Shown in pieces: positions 26,976 to 35,993 of a DNA stretch of 64,000 bases. The DNA lies in the NCBI GenBank assembly GCA_016714085.1, contig JADJNW010000001.1:744001-808000 (forward strand), in the 5' to 3' direction. Source of the stretch: Saprospiraceae bacterium. Lineage in GTDB: Bacteria; Bacteroidota; Bacteroidia; Chitinophagales; Saprospiraceae. Under the pieces are notes generated by a model, which saw only the letters and a program-made list of their open reading frames with translations, was not told the DNA's origin and did not search any database. Each line of letters opens with the position of its first letter. Positions within the stretch are counted from its first letter, which is position 1. Both the position numbers and the translations under genes were made by a program.

Positions 26976-27383
26976 TCAAAGTACGAGGCACGAAGTACGA
27001 AGTACGCCATACCATTTGAGTTTATTTTTCAATTCTTGATTCAACCTTGCTTTTTTGATTGCAGTAACTATAATTGCCAACAATTCATTTGATTCTTTAT
27101 AAATTGGTTCAAAAATAATATCTTTATCAGGTAATAAGGAACGAATAATTTCGAGCCAGTACATCGTTTCATCCAACTCTTCCTCAACAATTTTTAGTTT
27201 ATTGATAAAATCTGCTGTTGATTTTGCTCGTCTCGCGGCACGATAGTTGGCTCCTACTGAGGTACTTGAACGAAGGATTTGATTATGAATGACTTTGAAA
27301 GTGCTAGTAAATGGTATTTGTTCCATTGATTTAATAACACTGATTGCAAAATCTTGCGTCCGCTTTTTCAAATCCTGATTCAT
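26976..27383 (-). CDS. Four-helix-bundle protein (S23/IVS-encoded family), copy 2, inside the leu operon
   Basis: 135 residues, same family as the gene at 8211-8597 but another subgroup: LKKRTQDFAISVIKSMEQIP at the start, then ILRSSTSVGANYRAARRAKSTADFINKLKIVEEELDETMYWLE. The last ~10 residues (VLRTSCLVL) are encoded by heptamer array C-1 and the stop lies at its end, so the true C-terminus is repeat-derived. Sits between leuC and leuD in the same direction, with heptamer arrays on both sides. Function unknown; probably a nucleic-acid-binding protein or part of a small mobile unit (inference). Confidence 0.85.
   Translation of the reverse strand: MNQDLKKRTQDFAISVIKSMEQIPFTSTFKVIHNQILRSSTSVGANYRAARRAKSTADFINKLKIVEEELDETMYWLEIIRSLLPDKDIIFEPIYKESNELLAIIVTAIKKARLNQELKNKLKWYGVLRTSCLVL
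26980..27007. repeat. Heptamer array C-1 (4 units)
   Basis: AGTACGA, GGCACGA, AGTACGA, AGTACGC in strict 7-bp phase, between leuD start and the four-helix-bundle gene; it also encodes the end of that gene. Confidence 0.88.
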
Positions 27384-27402
27384 TGTGCAAATTTTTTATA
27401 AA

Positions 27403-27430
27403 TACGAAGTACGAAGTTGGAAGTAGGCAT
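27403..27430. repeat. Heptamer array C-2 (4 units)
   Basis: TACGAAG twice, TTGGAAG, TAGGCAT; same sense as C-1. It lies 20 bases upstream of the four-helix-bundle start (27383) and can pair with C-3. Confidence 0.85.
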
Positions 27431-27456
27431 ATCACTCAAGATTTCTTTGTAAGAGC

Positions 27457-27520
27457 GTACTTCGTACCTCTAACTTTCTACTTTGTATGGGCGTACTTCG
27501 TACCTCGTACTTCTAACTTA
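27457..27520. repeat. Heptamer array C-3 (9 units), inverted
   Basis: Two blocks (27457-27491, 27493-27520) of words such as GTACTTC, GTACCTC, CTACTTT, TAACTTA: reverse complements of C-1 and C-2. One extra C between blocks shifts the phase by one base. The last unit contains the leuC stop codon (complement of TTA 27518-27520). Confidence 0.88.
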
Positions 27521-28917
27521 ATTTAAATATTCCCTCACATCCGTTATCATTCCTGCAATTGCTACTGCCGCTGCGGTCAGCGGGCTTGCCAGAATGGTGC
27601 GTGCGCCCGGTCCCTGCCGCCCTTCAAAATTGCGATTGGAAGTAGAAACGCAGTATTCTCCGGCAGGAATTTTATCTTCATTCATACCCAAGCAAGCCGA
27701 GCAGCCCGGCTCCCGAAATTCAAATCCGGCTTCTTGCAAAATCAAATCAATTCCTTCGGCTTTTGCTTGTGCCGCTACTTGTTGCGACCCCGGCACCACC
27801 ATTACATTTACATGATGTGCTTTCTTTTTGCCTTTTACATAATTAGCGACCAAACGCAAATCCTCAATACGAGAATTCGTGCAACTGCCAATAAAAACAT
27901 AATTAATCGGCTTGCCGATCAAGTTTTCACCTTCCCGGAAACCCATGTATTCCAAGGATTTCGTAAAGGATTGTCCTCCTTCAGCATTTGCAGTCGGAAT
28001 AGACTGAGAAATCTTGATGCCCATTCCAGGATTCGTACCATAGGTCACCATCGGCTCGATGTCTTCTGCCGGGAAATTATACTCCAAATCAAAAACCGCA
28101 TCTTCGTCCGAATATAATGTTTTCCAATAAGCTAAAGCTTTATCCCAAGCTTCGCCTTTGGGTGCAAATGCTCGACCTTTTACATATTCAAAAGTAATTT
28201 CATCCGGTGCAATCAAGCCGCCACGCGCGCCCATTTCAATACTCATATTACAAATCGTCATCCGAGCTTCCATCGAGAGCGAGCGAATCGCCGAACCTGC
28301 ATATTCTACAAAATAGCCCGTGCCGCCTGCCGCTGTTAATTTCGATATGATATACAATATAATATCTTTGGAAACAACGCCTTTTTGCAACTGCCCGTCC
28401 ACCGTAATACGCATCCTCTTCGGGCGACTTTGCAATAAACATTGCGAAGCCAACACCTGCTCCACCTGGCTCGTACCAATACCAAACGCAATCGTACCAA
28501 AGGCCCCGTGCGTGGAGGTATGGCTATCGCCACAAACAATGGTCATGCCGGGTTGCGTAATGCCTAATTCAGGGCCAATGACATGCACAATGCCTTGATA
28601 TGGATGCCCCAAACCATAGAGCTCCACGCCAAATTTTTCGCAGTTTTCGACCAACTTTTCTACTTGAAAACGAGAGAGCGGTTCGTTGATAGGTAAATGT
28701 TGATTGATAGTCGGAACGTTGTGATCAGCCGTAGCGATGGTTTTATCGGTTCTGAAAACGCCGATGCCGCGCTTCGCCAAGCCATCAAATGCTTGTGGGC
28801 TCGTCACTTCATGAATAAAGTGCCGGTCAATATAGAGCACATCCTGGCCGCCTTCAATGCTGGTAACAACGTGTGCATCCCAGATTTTATCGAAAAGAGT
28901 TTTTTTGTTGAGTTCAT
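27518..28917 (-). CDS. leuC: 3-isopropylmalate dehydratase large subunit (one-base deletion at the start)
   Basis: Aconitase-family large subunit, isomerises 2- to 3-isopropylmalate. Seen: TLFDKIWDAHVV, VCGDSHTSTHGAFG, CTNSRIEDLR and GCSACLGMN with the [4Fe-4S] cysteines. The uninterrupted frame starts at 28990, but its first ~30 residues look non-native. Restoring one A in the run at 28900-28906 joins ATG 28917 (MNSTKKTLFDK...) and gives 466 residues, the standard length, so I place the start there. The stop lies in heptamer array C-3. Confidence 0.93.
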
Positions 28918-28982
28918 ATTTAATTAAATCTTTATAAATCGCTACAAATCCTTTCCATTCTTTGCCATAAGGCATTTGTAAT

Positions 28983-29594
28983 CTATGCAAAATTTATCTT
29001 GGTTACAATAATTAATCCTGTTGACCAATTTAATTTTGTCAAACTTAAATCTTTGCGCGAATCTAAGTACTTGACAAGCCTATCAACCTTATCCTCATGC
29101 CCGGCAGGCCAATTCGATTGAGAAGACATATCGTCAATGACATAAAAGCCACCAGGTTTGACTAAAGCAAGCGTTTCATCTAGAGCTTCATACTTTCCCG
29201 GCCAAGCATCTGCGAAAATTAAATCAAATCTTTTATCCTGATTATTTTTGATCCAGTCATTCCCATCGATACAAATAATAATCACACGCTTATCGTCTGT
29301 GAAATAACTACGTGCAATAGAGATGTAATCCTCGTTATTGTCAATAGAAATAACATTAGAACTTTCGTCCATAGCGTCCACAATCCAGGAAAGCGAAAGC
29401 CCTGTACCAGTGCCGAATTCTAAGAAACTTCCACTGGGCTTAGAAGCGACAAGCGTTCTGAGCAAACTCCCTGTCTGTAAATCGGAAGGCATGGAAAAAT
29501 TAATTGCCTCAGATTTCTCTTTTATAGCAGCATAAATTACTGGCGTCTTGATAGCCCTATCATTCATTTGAATGCGTTTTGTGCCATTAGACAT
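28983..29594 (-). CDS. SAM-dependent O-methyltransferase-like protein in the leu operon
   Basis: 203 residues, Rossmann methyltransferase: SAM-binding FLEFGTGTGLSLSW (motif I), VISIDNNEDYISIAR (acidic loop), DLIFADAWPGKYEALDETLALVKPGGFYVIDDM. The ATG overlaps the end of leuA by eight bases, so it is translationally coupled. Not a leucine pathway enzyme; its substrate is unknown, though co-expression suggests a role tied to leucine or branched-chain metabolism (inference). Confidence 0.82.
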   Translation of the reverse strand: MSNGTKRIQMNDRAIKTPVIYAAIKEKSEAINFSMPSDLQTGSLLRTLVASKPSGSFLEFGTGTGLSLSWIVDAMDESSNVISIDNNEDYISIARSYFTDDKRVIIICIDGNDWIKNNQDKRFDLIFADAWPGKYEALDETLALVKPGGFYVIDDMSSQSNWPAGHEDKVDRLVKYLDSRKDLSLTKLNWSTGLIIVTKINFA

Positions 29595-30753
29595 TCACTG
29601 CAATCTGCACTTCTTCCATTATCAAATGCAAATCTGCATCGATTACTTCTTTTTTCCTATCCGCTACTTCGAGGAATTTTTTGTAAACAATGTCCAATTC
29701 ATCTTTGGTCAAATTGTAACCAATATTCTTGCAGCGATACGCCAAAGCCGCGCGGCCACTACGCGCTGTGAGTACAATGCGCGATTCATCGACACCGACT
29801 TCCAACGGATCAATAATTTCATAAGTATCGCGCCGCTTGATGACGCCATCTTGGTGAATGCCAGACGAATGTGCAAAAGCATTCGCTCCTACAATCGCTT
29901 TGTTCGGTTGCACGGGCATCGCCATACTTTCAGAAACCAGGCGACTCATGGAATTCAATAAACGAGTATTGATACCGGTCTCCAAATTTAATTCTGGATG
30001 TTGTTTCAAAACCATCACCACTTCTTCAAGCGAGGTGTTTCCTGCGCGTTCGCCAACACCATTGAGCGTGCATTCGATCTGACGAGCGCCGTGGATGACA
30101 CCATAGATAGAATTGGCAGTTGCCAAACCCAAATCATTATGACAATGAGTTGAAATAATAGCTTTATGTATATTTGGCACATTTTCAACTAAATACTTGA
30201 TTTTTGCACCGTATTGTCCCGGCAAACAGTAGCCCGTTGTGTCGGGAATATTGACTACCGTAGCCCCGGCAGCGATCACCGCTTCGATCACCTTTGCCAG
30301 GAATTCATTATCCGTACGGCCAGCATCTTCCGCATAAAATTCTACGTCTTCCACAAAACTTTTCGCCAGTTTTACTGCTGCCACGCCACGCTCGATTACT
30401 TTCTCCGGCGTAGTGCGCAATTTATGCACAATATGCGATTCGGAAGTGCCAATCCCCGTGTGAATCCGCGGATTTTTGGCATATTTCAATGCTTCGGCTG
30501 CTACTTTAATGTCTTGTTCTACGGCACGTGATAAGCCGCAAACGGTGGGCATTTTGACAGCTTTGCAGATCGCTTCCACCGCCGCAAAATCGCCGGGGCT
30601 ACTGATCGGGAAGCCCGCTTCGATTACATCTACGCCGAGGAGTTCGAGTTGTAGCGCCACCTTTATCTTTTGATCCATGTTCAATTTGCACCCGGGCACT
30701 TGCTCGCCGTCACGCAGGGTTGTGTCAAAAATAATAATTCGATTTTGCGACAT
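29587..30753 (-). CDS. leuA: 2-isopropylmalate synthase, short form
   Basis: First committed step of leucine synthesis, acetyl-CoA + 2-ketoisovalerate. 388 residues: DTTLRDGEQVPGCKL (metal/catalytic), STHCHNDLGLATAN (metal His pair), LNGVGERAGNTSLEEVVMVLK, SGIHQDGVIK. The chain stops at ~residue 388, so the ~120-residue C-terminal leucine-binding regulatory domain of the long form is absent. Feedback control by leucine must work otherwise, if at all. First gene of the operon. Confidence 0.96.
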   Translation of the reverse strand: MSQNRIIIFDTTLRDGEQVPGCKLNMDQKIKVALQLELLGVDVIEAGFPISSPGDFAAVEAICKAVKMPTVCGLSRAVEQDIKVAAEALKYAKNPRIHTGIGTSESHIVHKLRTTPEKVIERGVAAVKLAKSFVEDVEFYAEDAGRTDNEFLAKVIEAVIAAGATVVNIPDTTGYCLPGQYGAKIKYLVENVPNIHKAIISTHCHNDLGLATANSIYGVIHGARQIECTLNGVGERAGNTSLEEVVMVLKQHPELNLETGINTRLLNSMSRLVSESMAMPVQPNKAIVGANAFAHSSGIHQDGVIKRRDTYEIIDPLEVGVDESRIVLTARSGRAALAYRCKNIGYNLTKDELDIVYKKFLEVADRKKEVIDADLHLIMEEVQIAVNV

Positions 30754-30961
30754 GATTGAAATATTTTTTGGTTGAATTGCCGTTTTTTAATAGAAAAAAT
30801 TGTTTTTTGAAGGCTAAAAATTTGCAATAGAAAAAGAAGTCTAAATTATTGTATTATTGAAGCGGGAACAAACCAAAATCAAAGGCTTACTGGTTTTTCA
30901 AGATGGAAATTAATGCTTGTAAAATTCTGACAATCAGCAAATTAACATAAACTTATTTACG

Positions 30962-32601
30962 ATGTCGAAACTCCATTCTTTCTCGCTTTTATTTTTCCTG
31001 GTTGCATGCTTGGTAATGTCTCCTTTTGCTACATTTTCTCAGCAACATTATGAGCGTTTAGCGCAATTGGATGTACAGCATTATGCTTTTTCGATTGTGT
31101 TAAATAATGAAAATGAAGAAATTAAAGGCAATGCTTTAATACAAATCCGATTCAAACAAGCGGTTTCGTCTTTCTATCTCGATTTGACCAATCAAAATGA
31201 TAAAGGTGCTGGAATGCTCGTCAATGCTGTAACTTTGCTGGATCAAGCTGTAAAATATGAGCATAAAGGAGATCGATTGACTGTTCAACTGCCCAAACCT
31301 GCCCAAATTGGAGAATTGTACTCATTTCGAATTGATTATCAGGGCACTCCGGCGGATGGTTTGATTATTGACCAAAATAAATTTGGTGACAAAACTTTCT
31401 TTGGTGATAATTGCCCAATCGGGCACATCATTGGCTGCCAACAGTAGATCACCCGTCCGACAAGGCTTCCGTAGAGTTTATCGTCACTGCTCCTGAACAG
31501 TATCAAGTCATTGCTAATGGCATTCAGTTGGAAGAAACCAATCTGGGCAATGGTTTGAAGCTTACGCATTGGGGTGAAACGGTCATTCTGCCTACGAAAG
31601 TAATGGTCATTGGGGTTGCACCTTTTGCGGTGAGACTGGCAAGAGAAACACATGGAATCCCGGTCACATCCTGGGTTTTCCGCGATAATCGCCTGGAAGG
31701 TTTTCATGATTATCAACCAGCGGTGGATATTTTGGATTGGTTTATCAATCATGTCGGGCCTTATCCTTACCAAAAACTGGCGAATGTGCAGTCCAAAACC
31801 CGCTACGGTGGTATGGAAAATGCCAGCAATATCTTTTATAATGAAAGTACCGTGACTGGTAAAGGCGGGCGCGAGAATCTGCTGGCACATGAAATCGCGC
31901 ACCAGTGGTTTGGTAATTCCGCCTCGGAAGCGAACTGGCATCACGCTTGGCTGAGCGAAGGTTTTGCTACTTACCTGACCGATTTATACGTTGAGTCTGC
32001 AAATGGACGAGATGCAATGGTATCGCTATTAGAATCGCAGCGTCAGCAAGTGATTCGCTTTGCCAATCGCAGGTTTGCGCCTATTGTGGATACGACGATT
32101 ACCGATTACAATCAAGTATTGAACACCAATTCTTATCAAAAAGGTGGCTGGGTGCTGCATATGCTGCGGCAGGAAATAGGCGATGAGGCCTTCTGGAAAG
32201 GCATTCGGACATATTATGATCGTTTTAAATATAGCAATGCGCTGACCGATGACCTGCGCCGCGTGATGGAGGAAGTGAGTGGTAAAGATTTAAAGGCTTT
32301 TTTTCAACAATGGTTATTTGTTGCAGGGCATCCCAAGTTGGAAATGAGTTGGAATTATAATAATGAGTCGAAGCAATTAACGCTGGAATTGAAACAAACC
32401 CAAAAGGGCGCAGCTTTTCAATTCCCGATCGACGTAGGCATTTATTATGATAATGAAACGACGCCAGATATTAAGAGCTTCCAGGTAAAAGGCTCAAGCG
32501 AGCAATTCACGGCAAAATTGGAAAAGACGCCAACTAAAATTATCCTTGATCCAAATGTAAAATTGCTGTTTGAAGGTGCATTGGTAAAAAAAGACAATTA
32601 G
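30962..32601 (+). CDS. Secreted M1-family aminopeptidase, split by one frameshift
   Basis: Two frames (30962-31447 and 31411-32601) read as one 546-residue protein if one G is restored at ~31414 (GDNWPNRAHHWLPTVDHP). Signal peptide at 1-26 (LFFLVACLVMSPFATFS-Q). N-terminal beta domain, then the exopeptidase motif YGGMENAS and zinc site HEIAHQWFG with the third ligand glutamate 18 residues on (HEXXH-X18-E). The C-terminal HEAT-like domain of classical M1 enzymes is missing, so this is the short bacterial type. Likely periplasmic or surface peptide trimming. Confidence 0.9.
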
Positions 32602-32647
32602 AACTGCCTTCTTTTGCTTGATTTTTCAGGAATCGTCTGAAGATTTG

Positions 32648-32655
32648 TACCTTTG
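32648..32655 (+). promoter_or_regulatory. Putative -7 box for the 111-residue protein gene
   Basis: TACCTTTG only 7 bases before ATG 32663: the mRNA would be leaderless or nearly so. Confidence 0.45.
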
Positions 32656-32662
32656 ACGCGGC

Positions 32663-32998
32663 ATGGAAGACCTTAATTTACAGAAGACCGTGGCGTTGAT
32701 CGCTCAAGATTTTGACCTGGAGGCGCAGGAACAAGCCTTGACAGAGGAGGCATTATTGCAGTTGCTTTCCGACCAGATTGCTTATCTGATTGACCACAAA
32801 TTAGAATTTTTACTCAGCCTGATGTATCGGCTGGATATTGATGAAAACAAGGTAAATCGAGCGCTTTCGCCTTTTTCGGAAGAGCCTGCCAATGTAGCAA
32901 TTGCCAAATTAGTACTGAATCGCCAGAAGCAGCGTGTATTCACAAAAGAGCATTATAAACAGGAAAGTCTGGATAATTGGGAGTGGGAAGAAGATTAG
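32663..32998 (+). CDS. Conserved hypothetical protein, 111 residues, acidic helical
   Basis: No signal or membrane segment. Predicted all-helical, with LLQLLSDQIAYLIDHKLEFLLSLMYRLDIDENKVNRAL as the core and an acidic/aromatic tail (LDNWEWEED). I recognise the pattern 'QIAxLIDHxxExLLxLMYRLDI' as a small Bacteroidota protein of unknown role. It lies 61 bases after the aminopeptidase gene but has its own -7 box. Confidence 0.72.
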   Translation: MEDLNLQKTVALIAQDFDLEAQEQALTEEALLQLLSDQIAYLIDHKLEFLLSLMYRLDIDENKVNRALSPFSEEPANVAIAKLVLNRQKQRVFTKEHYKQESLDNWEWEED

Positions 32999-33010
32999 TT
33001 TTCATGGAGT

Positions 33011-33046
33011 ATTGACCATTTACCACCGATACGAATGATGGTAAAT
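33011..33046. repeat. Heptamer array M (short, inverted)
   Basis: ATTGACC, ATTTACC (33011-33024), then GGTAAAT (33040-33046) in the reverse sense. Same word family as at 14711, 48057 and 59706. Lies between two convergent genes. Confidence 0.55.
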
Positions 33047-33071
33047 AGCCAACACTAAATGTTCAGTAAAA

Positions 33072-33578
33072 TCAATACTTGTTGAAGAAAAAGTCCTTTG
33101 GTTCTGCGCTAACGTTCACGCCGTCCACGCATAGTGCTTGCTCCAAGACAAGTTCGTCCAATTGAAGGTGCTTAATTGCAGCTACATTGGTCACTGCTAC
33201 TTGTTGTCCGTTGCACAGACTTTGAGAACGCATCAGCAAATGCTTGCCATCCGCCGAGATTTCCCAGGTACCTTCTTCTTCGATGCGGGTTTCAGAACCT
33301 CCCAATACTTTCGAGTAGGTACCGTTTTCACGGAATTGGTAGCGAAGTGAACCATTTTTGATGGACGGATTTTCCGATATAAAATATGGATTCTCCCATC
33401 TTCCGATAAGAGCAATACGCATATTGTCAATCTTAGCCGCCATGATTGAGTCGTCACTTAATTCAGTGGACTCATTAGGATCATTTTGCGTAACATTTTC
33501 ACTTGCGTTCAAGTAACTCATGCTTGAAAAAAGCATAAGTGCCAAAAAATTTACAGTCAGGATGAATTGGCGTTTCAT
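33072..33578 (-). CDS. Secreted lipocalin-like hypothetical protein
   Basis: 168 residues. Signal peptide 1-25 (FLALMLFSSMSYLNA-S), then a short Asn/Asp-rich linker and a small beta-barrel-like region: LIGRWENPYF, YQFRENGTYSKVLGG, EEGTWEISADGKHLLMRS. The GRW...F..dGty...GTW motif set is that of lipocalin-like domain proteins of Bacteroidota. Two cysteines near 120 and 150 may pair. Specific ligand unknown. Confidence 0.72.
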   Translation of the reverse strand: MKRQFILTVNFLALMLFSSMSYLNASENVTQNDPNESTELSDDSIMAAKIDNMRIALIGRWENPYFISENPSIKNGSLRYQFRENGTYSKVLGGSETRIEEEGTWEISADGKHLLMRSQSLCNGQQVAVTNVAAIKHLQLDELVLEQALCVDGVNVSAEPKDFFFNKY

Positions 33579-33918
33579 GGGTACGAAATTTTTATACAGT
33601 CGGGTTAAAAAATATTGTCACAAATAAAACAATGTTTGGTCTGATTTAGTGCTTAAAAAAAGATAAATTATTTGTTAATTTTTTTCACTATTTGCGTACA
33701 CTTCAATTTCTAAATTTTCTTTCTAAACACTATCCGAAAGACGGAATAAAATTTTAATGGTTGTACCAAAACAAAGTTTTATAATGTTAAAGTTTTGCAA
33801 AAAAAATAAAGAACGTTTTTGAATGAACTACAACTATGACTACAAATTGCAGGTTTAGTTACAGCAAAGCATCATTTTTTCGATTTTCGTAATTTTATAC
33901 GCGACTAAAACGTCAAAA
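33579..33918. other. Intergenic space before recO
   Basis: 340 AT-rich bases between divergent genes. I see no ORF, RNA gene, or exact TAnnTTTG box. Confidence 0.5.
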
Positions 33919-34647
33919 ATGCTTATTAAAACGCGCGGCATTGTACTGAAAACCATTAAATACGGGGAAACCAGTATTATTGCGGAGATATATACCGAGC
34001 AAAAGGGGCTTCGCAAGTATATCATCAGTGGAGTGCGCAGCAAAAAAGCGCGGGTACACCCGTCACTATTGCAGGTGATGTCACTGGTGGACATGGTAGC
34101 GTATGCGCGGGAGGATCGGGAACTGAATCATATCAAAGAGATCAAGGCGGCACACGTGTACCAATCCGTGCCTTTTGATGTGCGCAAAGGCGCAATTGCA
34201 TTATTTATGGCGGAGGTAATTCGCAAAACGATTCGGGAATCAGAAGAAAATTCGGAACTCTTTGAATTCCTATTTCATATTTTTCAATACCTCGATGAAA
34301 CCAAATTGGCAGTCAACAACCTACACCTCTATTTTTTATTGGAACTGAGCGCTTTCTTAGGCTTCCTGCCAGGCGGCGAATGCTGCGAAGCCACACCATT
34401 CTTCGATTTGCAAGAAGGTATTTTTACAAACATAAGGCCAGAGCATCGGCATTATTTAGATGAGGAATTGAGTGCAGCATTAATGGCGTTTTTGCAAAGT
34501 AACCCCGAGGCTTGCCATGAAGTAAGCATCAGCACTGCGCAACGACGCACTTTGCTGAAGTACTTGCTGGATTACTATCGCTTGCACATTGATTACCTCC
34601 CCGACATACACGCCCACGAGATTTTGCAGGAAGTATTGAGTAGTTGA
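33919..34647 (+). CDS. recO: DNA repair protein RecO
   Basis: Recombination mediator that loads RecA with RecR. 242 residues: N-terminal OB-fold (MLIKTRGIVLKTIKYGETSIIAEIYTEQKGLRKYIISGVRSKKARV) and helical C-terminal domain. The four-cysteine zinc site of some RecO proteins is not complete here; only ECCE near residue 154. Terminated by the strong hairpin right after the stop. Confidence 0.93.
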   Translation: MLIKTRGIVLKTIKYGETSIIAEIYTEQKGLRKYIISGVRSKKARVHPSLLQVMSLVDMVAYAREDRELNHIKEIKAAHVYQSVPFDVRKGAIALFMAEVIRKTIRESEENSELFEFLFHIFQYLDETKLAVNNLHLYFLLELSAFLGFLPGGECCEATPFFDLQEGIFTNIRPEHRHYLDEELSAALMAFLQSNPEACHEVSISTAQRRTLLKYLLDYYRLHIDYLPDIHAHEILQEVLSS

Positions 34648-34679
34648 AGGCCTCATAAGCCTTACTGCTTATGAGGCCT
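34648..34679. terminator. Bidirectional terminator between recO and the LysM gene
   Basis: 13-bp stem AGGCCTCATAAGC / GCTTATGAGGCCT with a 6-base loop, followed by a T-rich tract on plus (ATTTTTATT). Genes on both sides converge on it. Confidence 0.85.
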
Positions 34680-34687
34680 ACAGATTT

Positions 34688-35068
34688 TTATTCAAACGGA
34701 ATGATCAATTCCTGACCAGGATGAATCATATCCGGGTCTTTCAATTGGTCGGTATTCGCATTGAAAATCTTCATGTACTTGTTGGCTTCTTCGTAGTAAT
34801 GCTTGGCAATCTTAGAAAGCGATTCGCCTTTTTCTACGGTGTGCTTGTGGTAATAGTCGGTCACTTCCACGCGAATGTCAGCAGCAATATCGGAAGGAGT
34901 TTCGCCGCCGATTTCTTTGATCTTGTCCCAAATTTGGTTTTTCAAATACTGTGTTTCAACCGTCCCGTTCACTTTGAGTTTGCCATCCAATTCTTCCACA
35001 GCGCTATCCTTCATTCCAAATTTTTCGCTTAAATTAATTACCGACTGATATTTTGATTTTAAAGACAT
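34688..35068 (-). CDS. LysM/BON-domain protein (Kbp/YgaU-like)
   Basis: 126 residues without signal peptide. BON-like half (LDGKLKVNGTVETQYLKNQIWDKIKEIGG...DIAADIRV, ~25-70) and LysM domain (HTVEKGESLSKIAKHYYEEANKYMKIFNANTDQL...IHPGQELIIPFE, 75-126). This is the layout of the cytosolic potassium-binding protein Kbp of E. coli, and the lack of a signal agrees. Family assignment is good; potassium binding is inferred. Confidence 0.85.
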   Translation of the reverse strand: MSLKSKYQSVINLSEKFGMKDSAVEELDGKLKVNGTVETQYLKNQIWDKIKEIGGETPSDIAADIRVEVTDYYHKHTVEKGESLSKIAKHYYEEANKYMKIFNANTDQLKDPDMIHPGQELIIPFE

Positions 35069-35198
35069 GAGTAAAGTGTTTTTTAGGTTAAAAAATGATT
35101 GAACTGCCTTTTTGACGAGGCTTTTTTTTAAAAGTCACAGGTAAAATAAGAAAATTTTTAGTTTCAATAAAAATTTTTAGGGTTATGAATACATGAAA

Positions 35199-35888
35199 TT
35201 AAGATGATGCTGATTTTAGTAAATCTTTCCGATTGAGCAAAATCCAATTGCCACCTACATCCAAGTAAGTTCCATTAGGAAAAACAGGCAAAAACTGGTT
35301 TTGAAAAAACGCTTCTGTCCTTTGTACATCACTATTTTTCGCGGCTAATCGATTGAACAGAATTATTCCACCGGGATTTAAAGCATCGCGCAAAGCTTCT
35401 AAAAATGTTGGCGATTCAAATTTCGCAGGCACTTCGTCGTCCAAAAAAATGTCCATACAAATCAAATCAAATTTTGCTTCGGTTTGCGCCAAAAAGGCAT
35501 AAGCATCAGCACAGACAAACTCCATCTTCCAATCTACTTCATCCAAAACGTAGCGATTCGCCAAATCAAGCACTACTTCATCGATTTCTACAATTGTATA
35601 ATGGTAATAATGCGCTTTTTTTTGCTCCAAAATAACAGGAATACTACCCAAGCCAAATCCAAGAATAAGTACCTCATTTCCAGGCAATTGATCGAGATTA
35701 ATTTGCTGAAACGCTTTACTGAAATTGCTGTACAGATCGGCGTACGAATAAATAGCATGAGCCGGATTAAGCTGATAACGGCCTTTGCGCAAGCTCACAT
35801 AAAGATGAGAATTGTATTCACTGGAAGCGCTTTCGAGGTGAATTTCTGCAAGATAACTCAACCATATTTTCCATTTGGGCTGCTCCAT
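35199..35888 (-). CDS. Spermidine-synthase-like methyltransferase-fold protein
   Basis: 229 residues from ATG 35888; the frame's earlier ATG (35909) lies inside octamer array O, so is not chosen. Rossmann fold: VLILGFGLGSIPVIL (motif I), YTIVEIDEVVLDLANRYV (acidic ribose-binding), DLICMDIFLDDEVPAKF. Resembles polyamine-synthase-like proteins, but the catalytic Asp/Gly-Gly-Gly motif (GGG-D) of true spermidine synthase is not seen (LGFGLGS instead). Substrate unknown. Confidence 0.75.
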   Translation of the reverse strand: MEQPKWKIWLSYLAEIHLESASSEYNSHLYVSLRKGRYQLNPAHAIYSYADLYSNFSKAFQQINLDQLPGNEVLILGFGLGSIPVILEQKKAHYYHYTIVEIDEVVLDLANRYVLDEVDWKMEFVCADAYAFLAQTEAKFDLICMDIFLDDEVPAKFESPTFLEALRDALNPGGIILFNRLAAKNSDVQRTEAFFQNQFLPVFPNGTYLDVGGNWILLNRKDLLKSASS

Positions 35889-35894
35889 GAAGTT

Positions 35895-35988
35895 GGTGTT
35901 ACGGTGCAATAGTATTTTGGTGTAATAGCTTTATATATAATGACTTATTGAATTGAGAACAAGGTTACCGCTATAATACCAAAACACC
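35895..35988. repeat. Octamer array O (inverted halves)
   Basis: Left half GGTGTTAC, GGTGCAAT, AGTATTTT, GGTGTAAT (35895-35926). Right half, after ~40 bases, TACCGCTA, TAATACCA, AAACACCT (35966-). TTTTGGTGT-AATAGC of the left pairs with GCTAT-AATACCAAAA of the right. Words match arrays A (3058) and P (39154). Lies just upstream of the previous gene's ATG and 6 bases from the glmU-like stop. Confidence 0.75.
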
Positions 35989-35993
35989 TTATA

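Noticed and set aside
27518..28990. leuC start at 28990 as it stands
   Set aside because: First ~30 residues are foreign to LeuC and overlap the upstream gene; one restored A gives the standard 466 residues from ATG 28917.
29587..30961. Leader-peptide attenuator or T-box upstream of leuA
   Set aside because: The ~200-base spacer shows no run of Leu codons and no stem with specifier-like loop.
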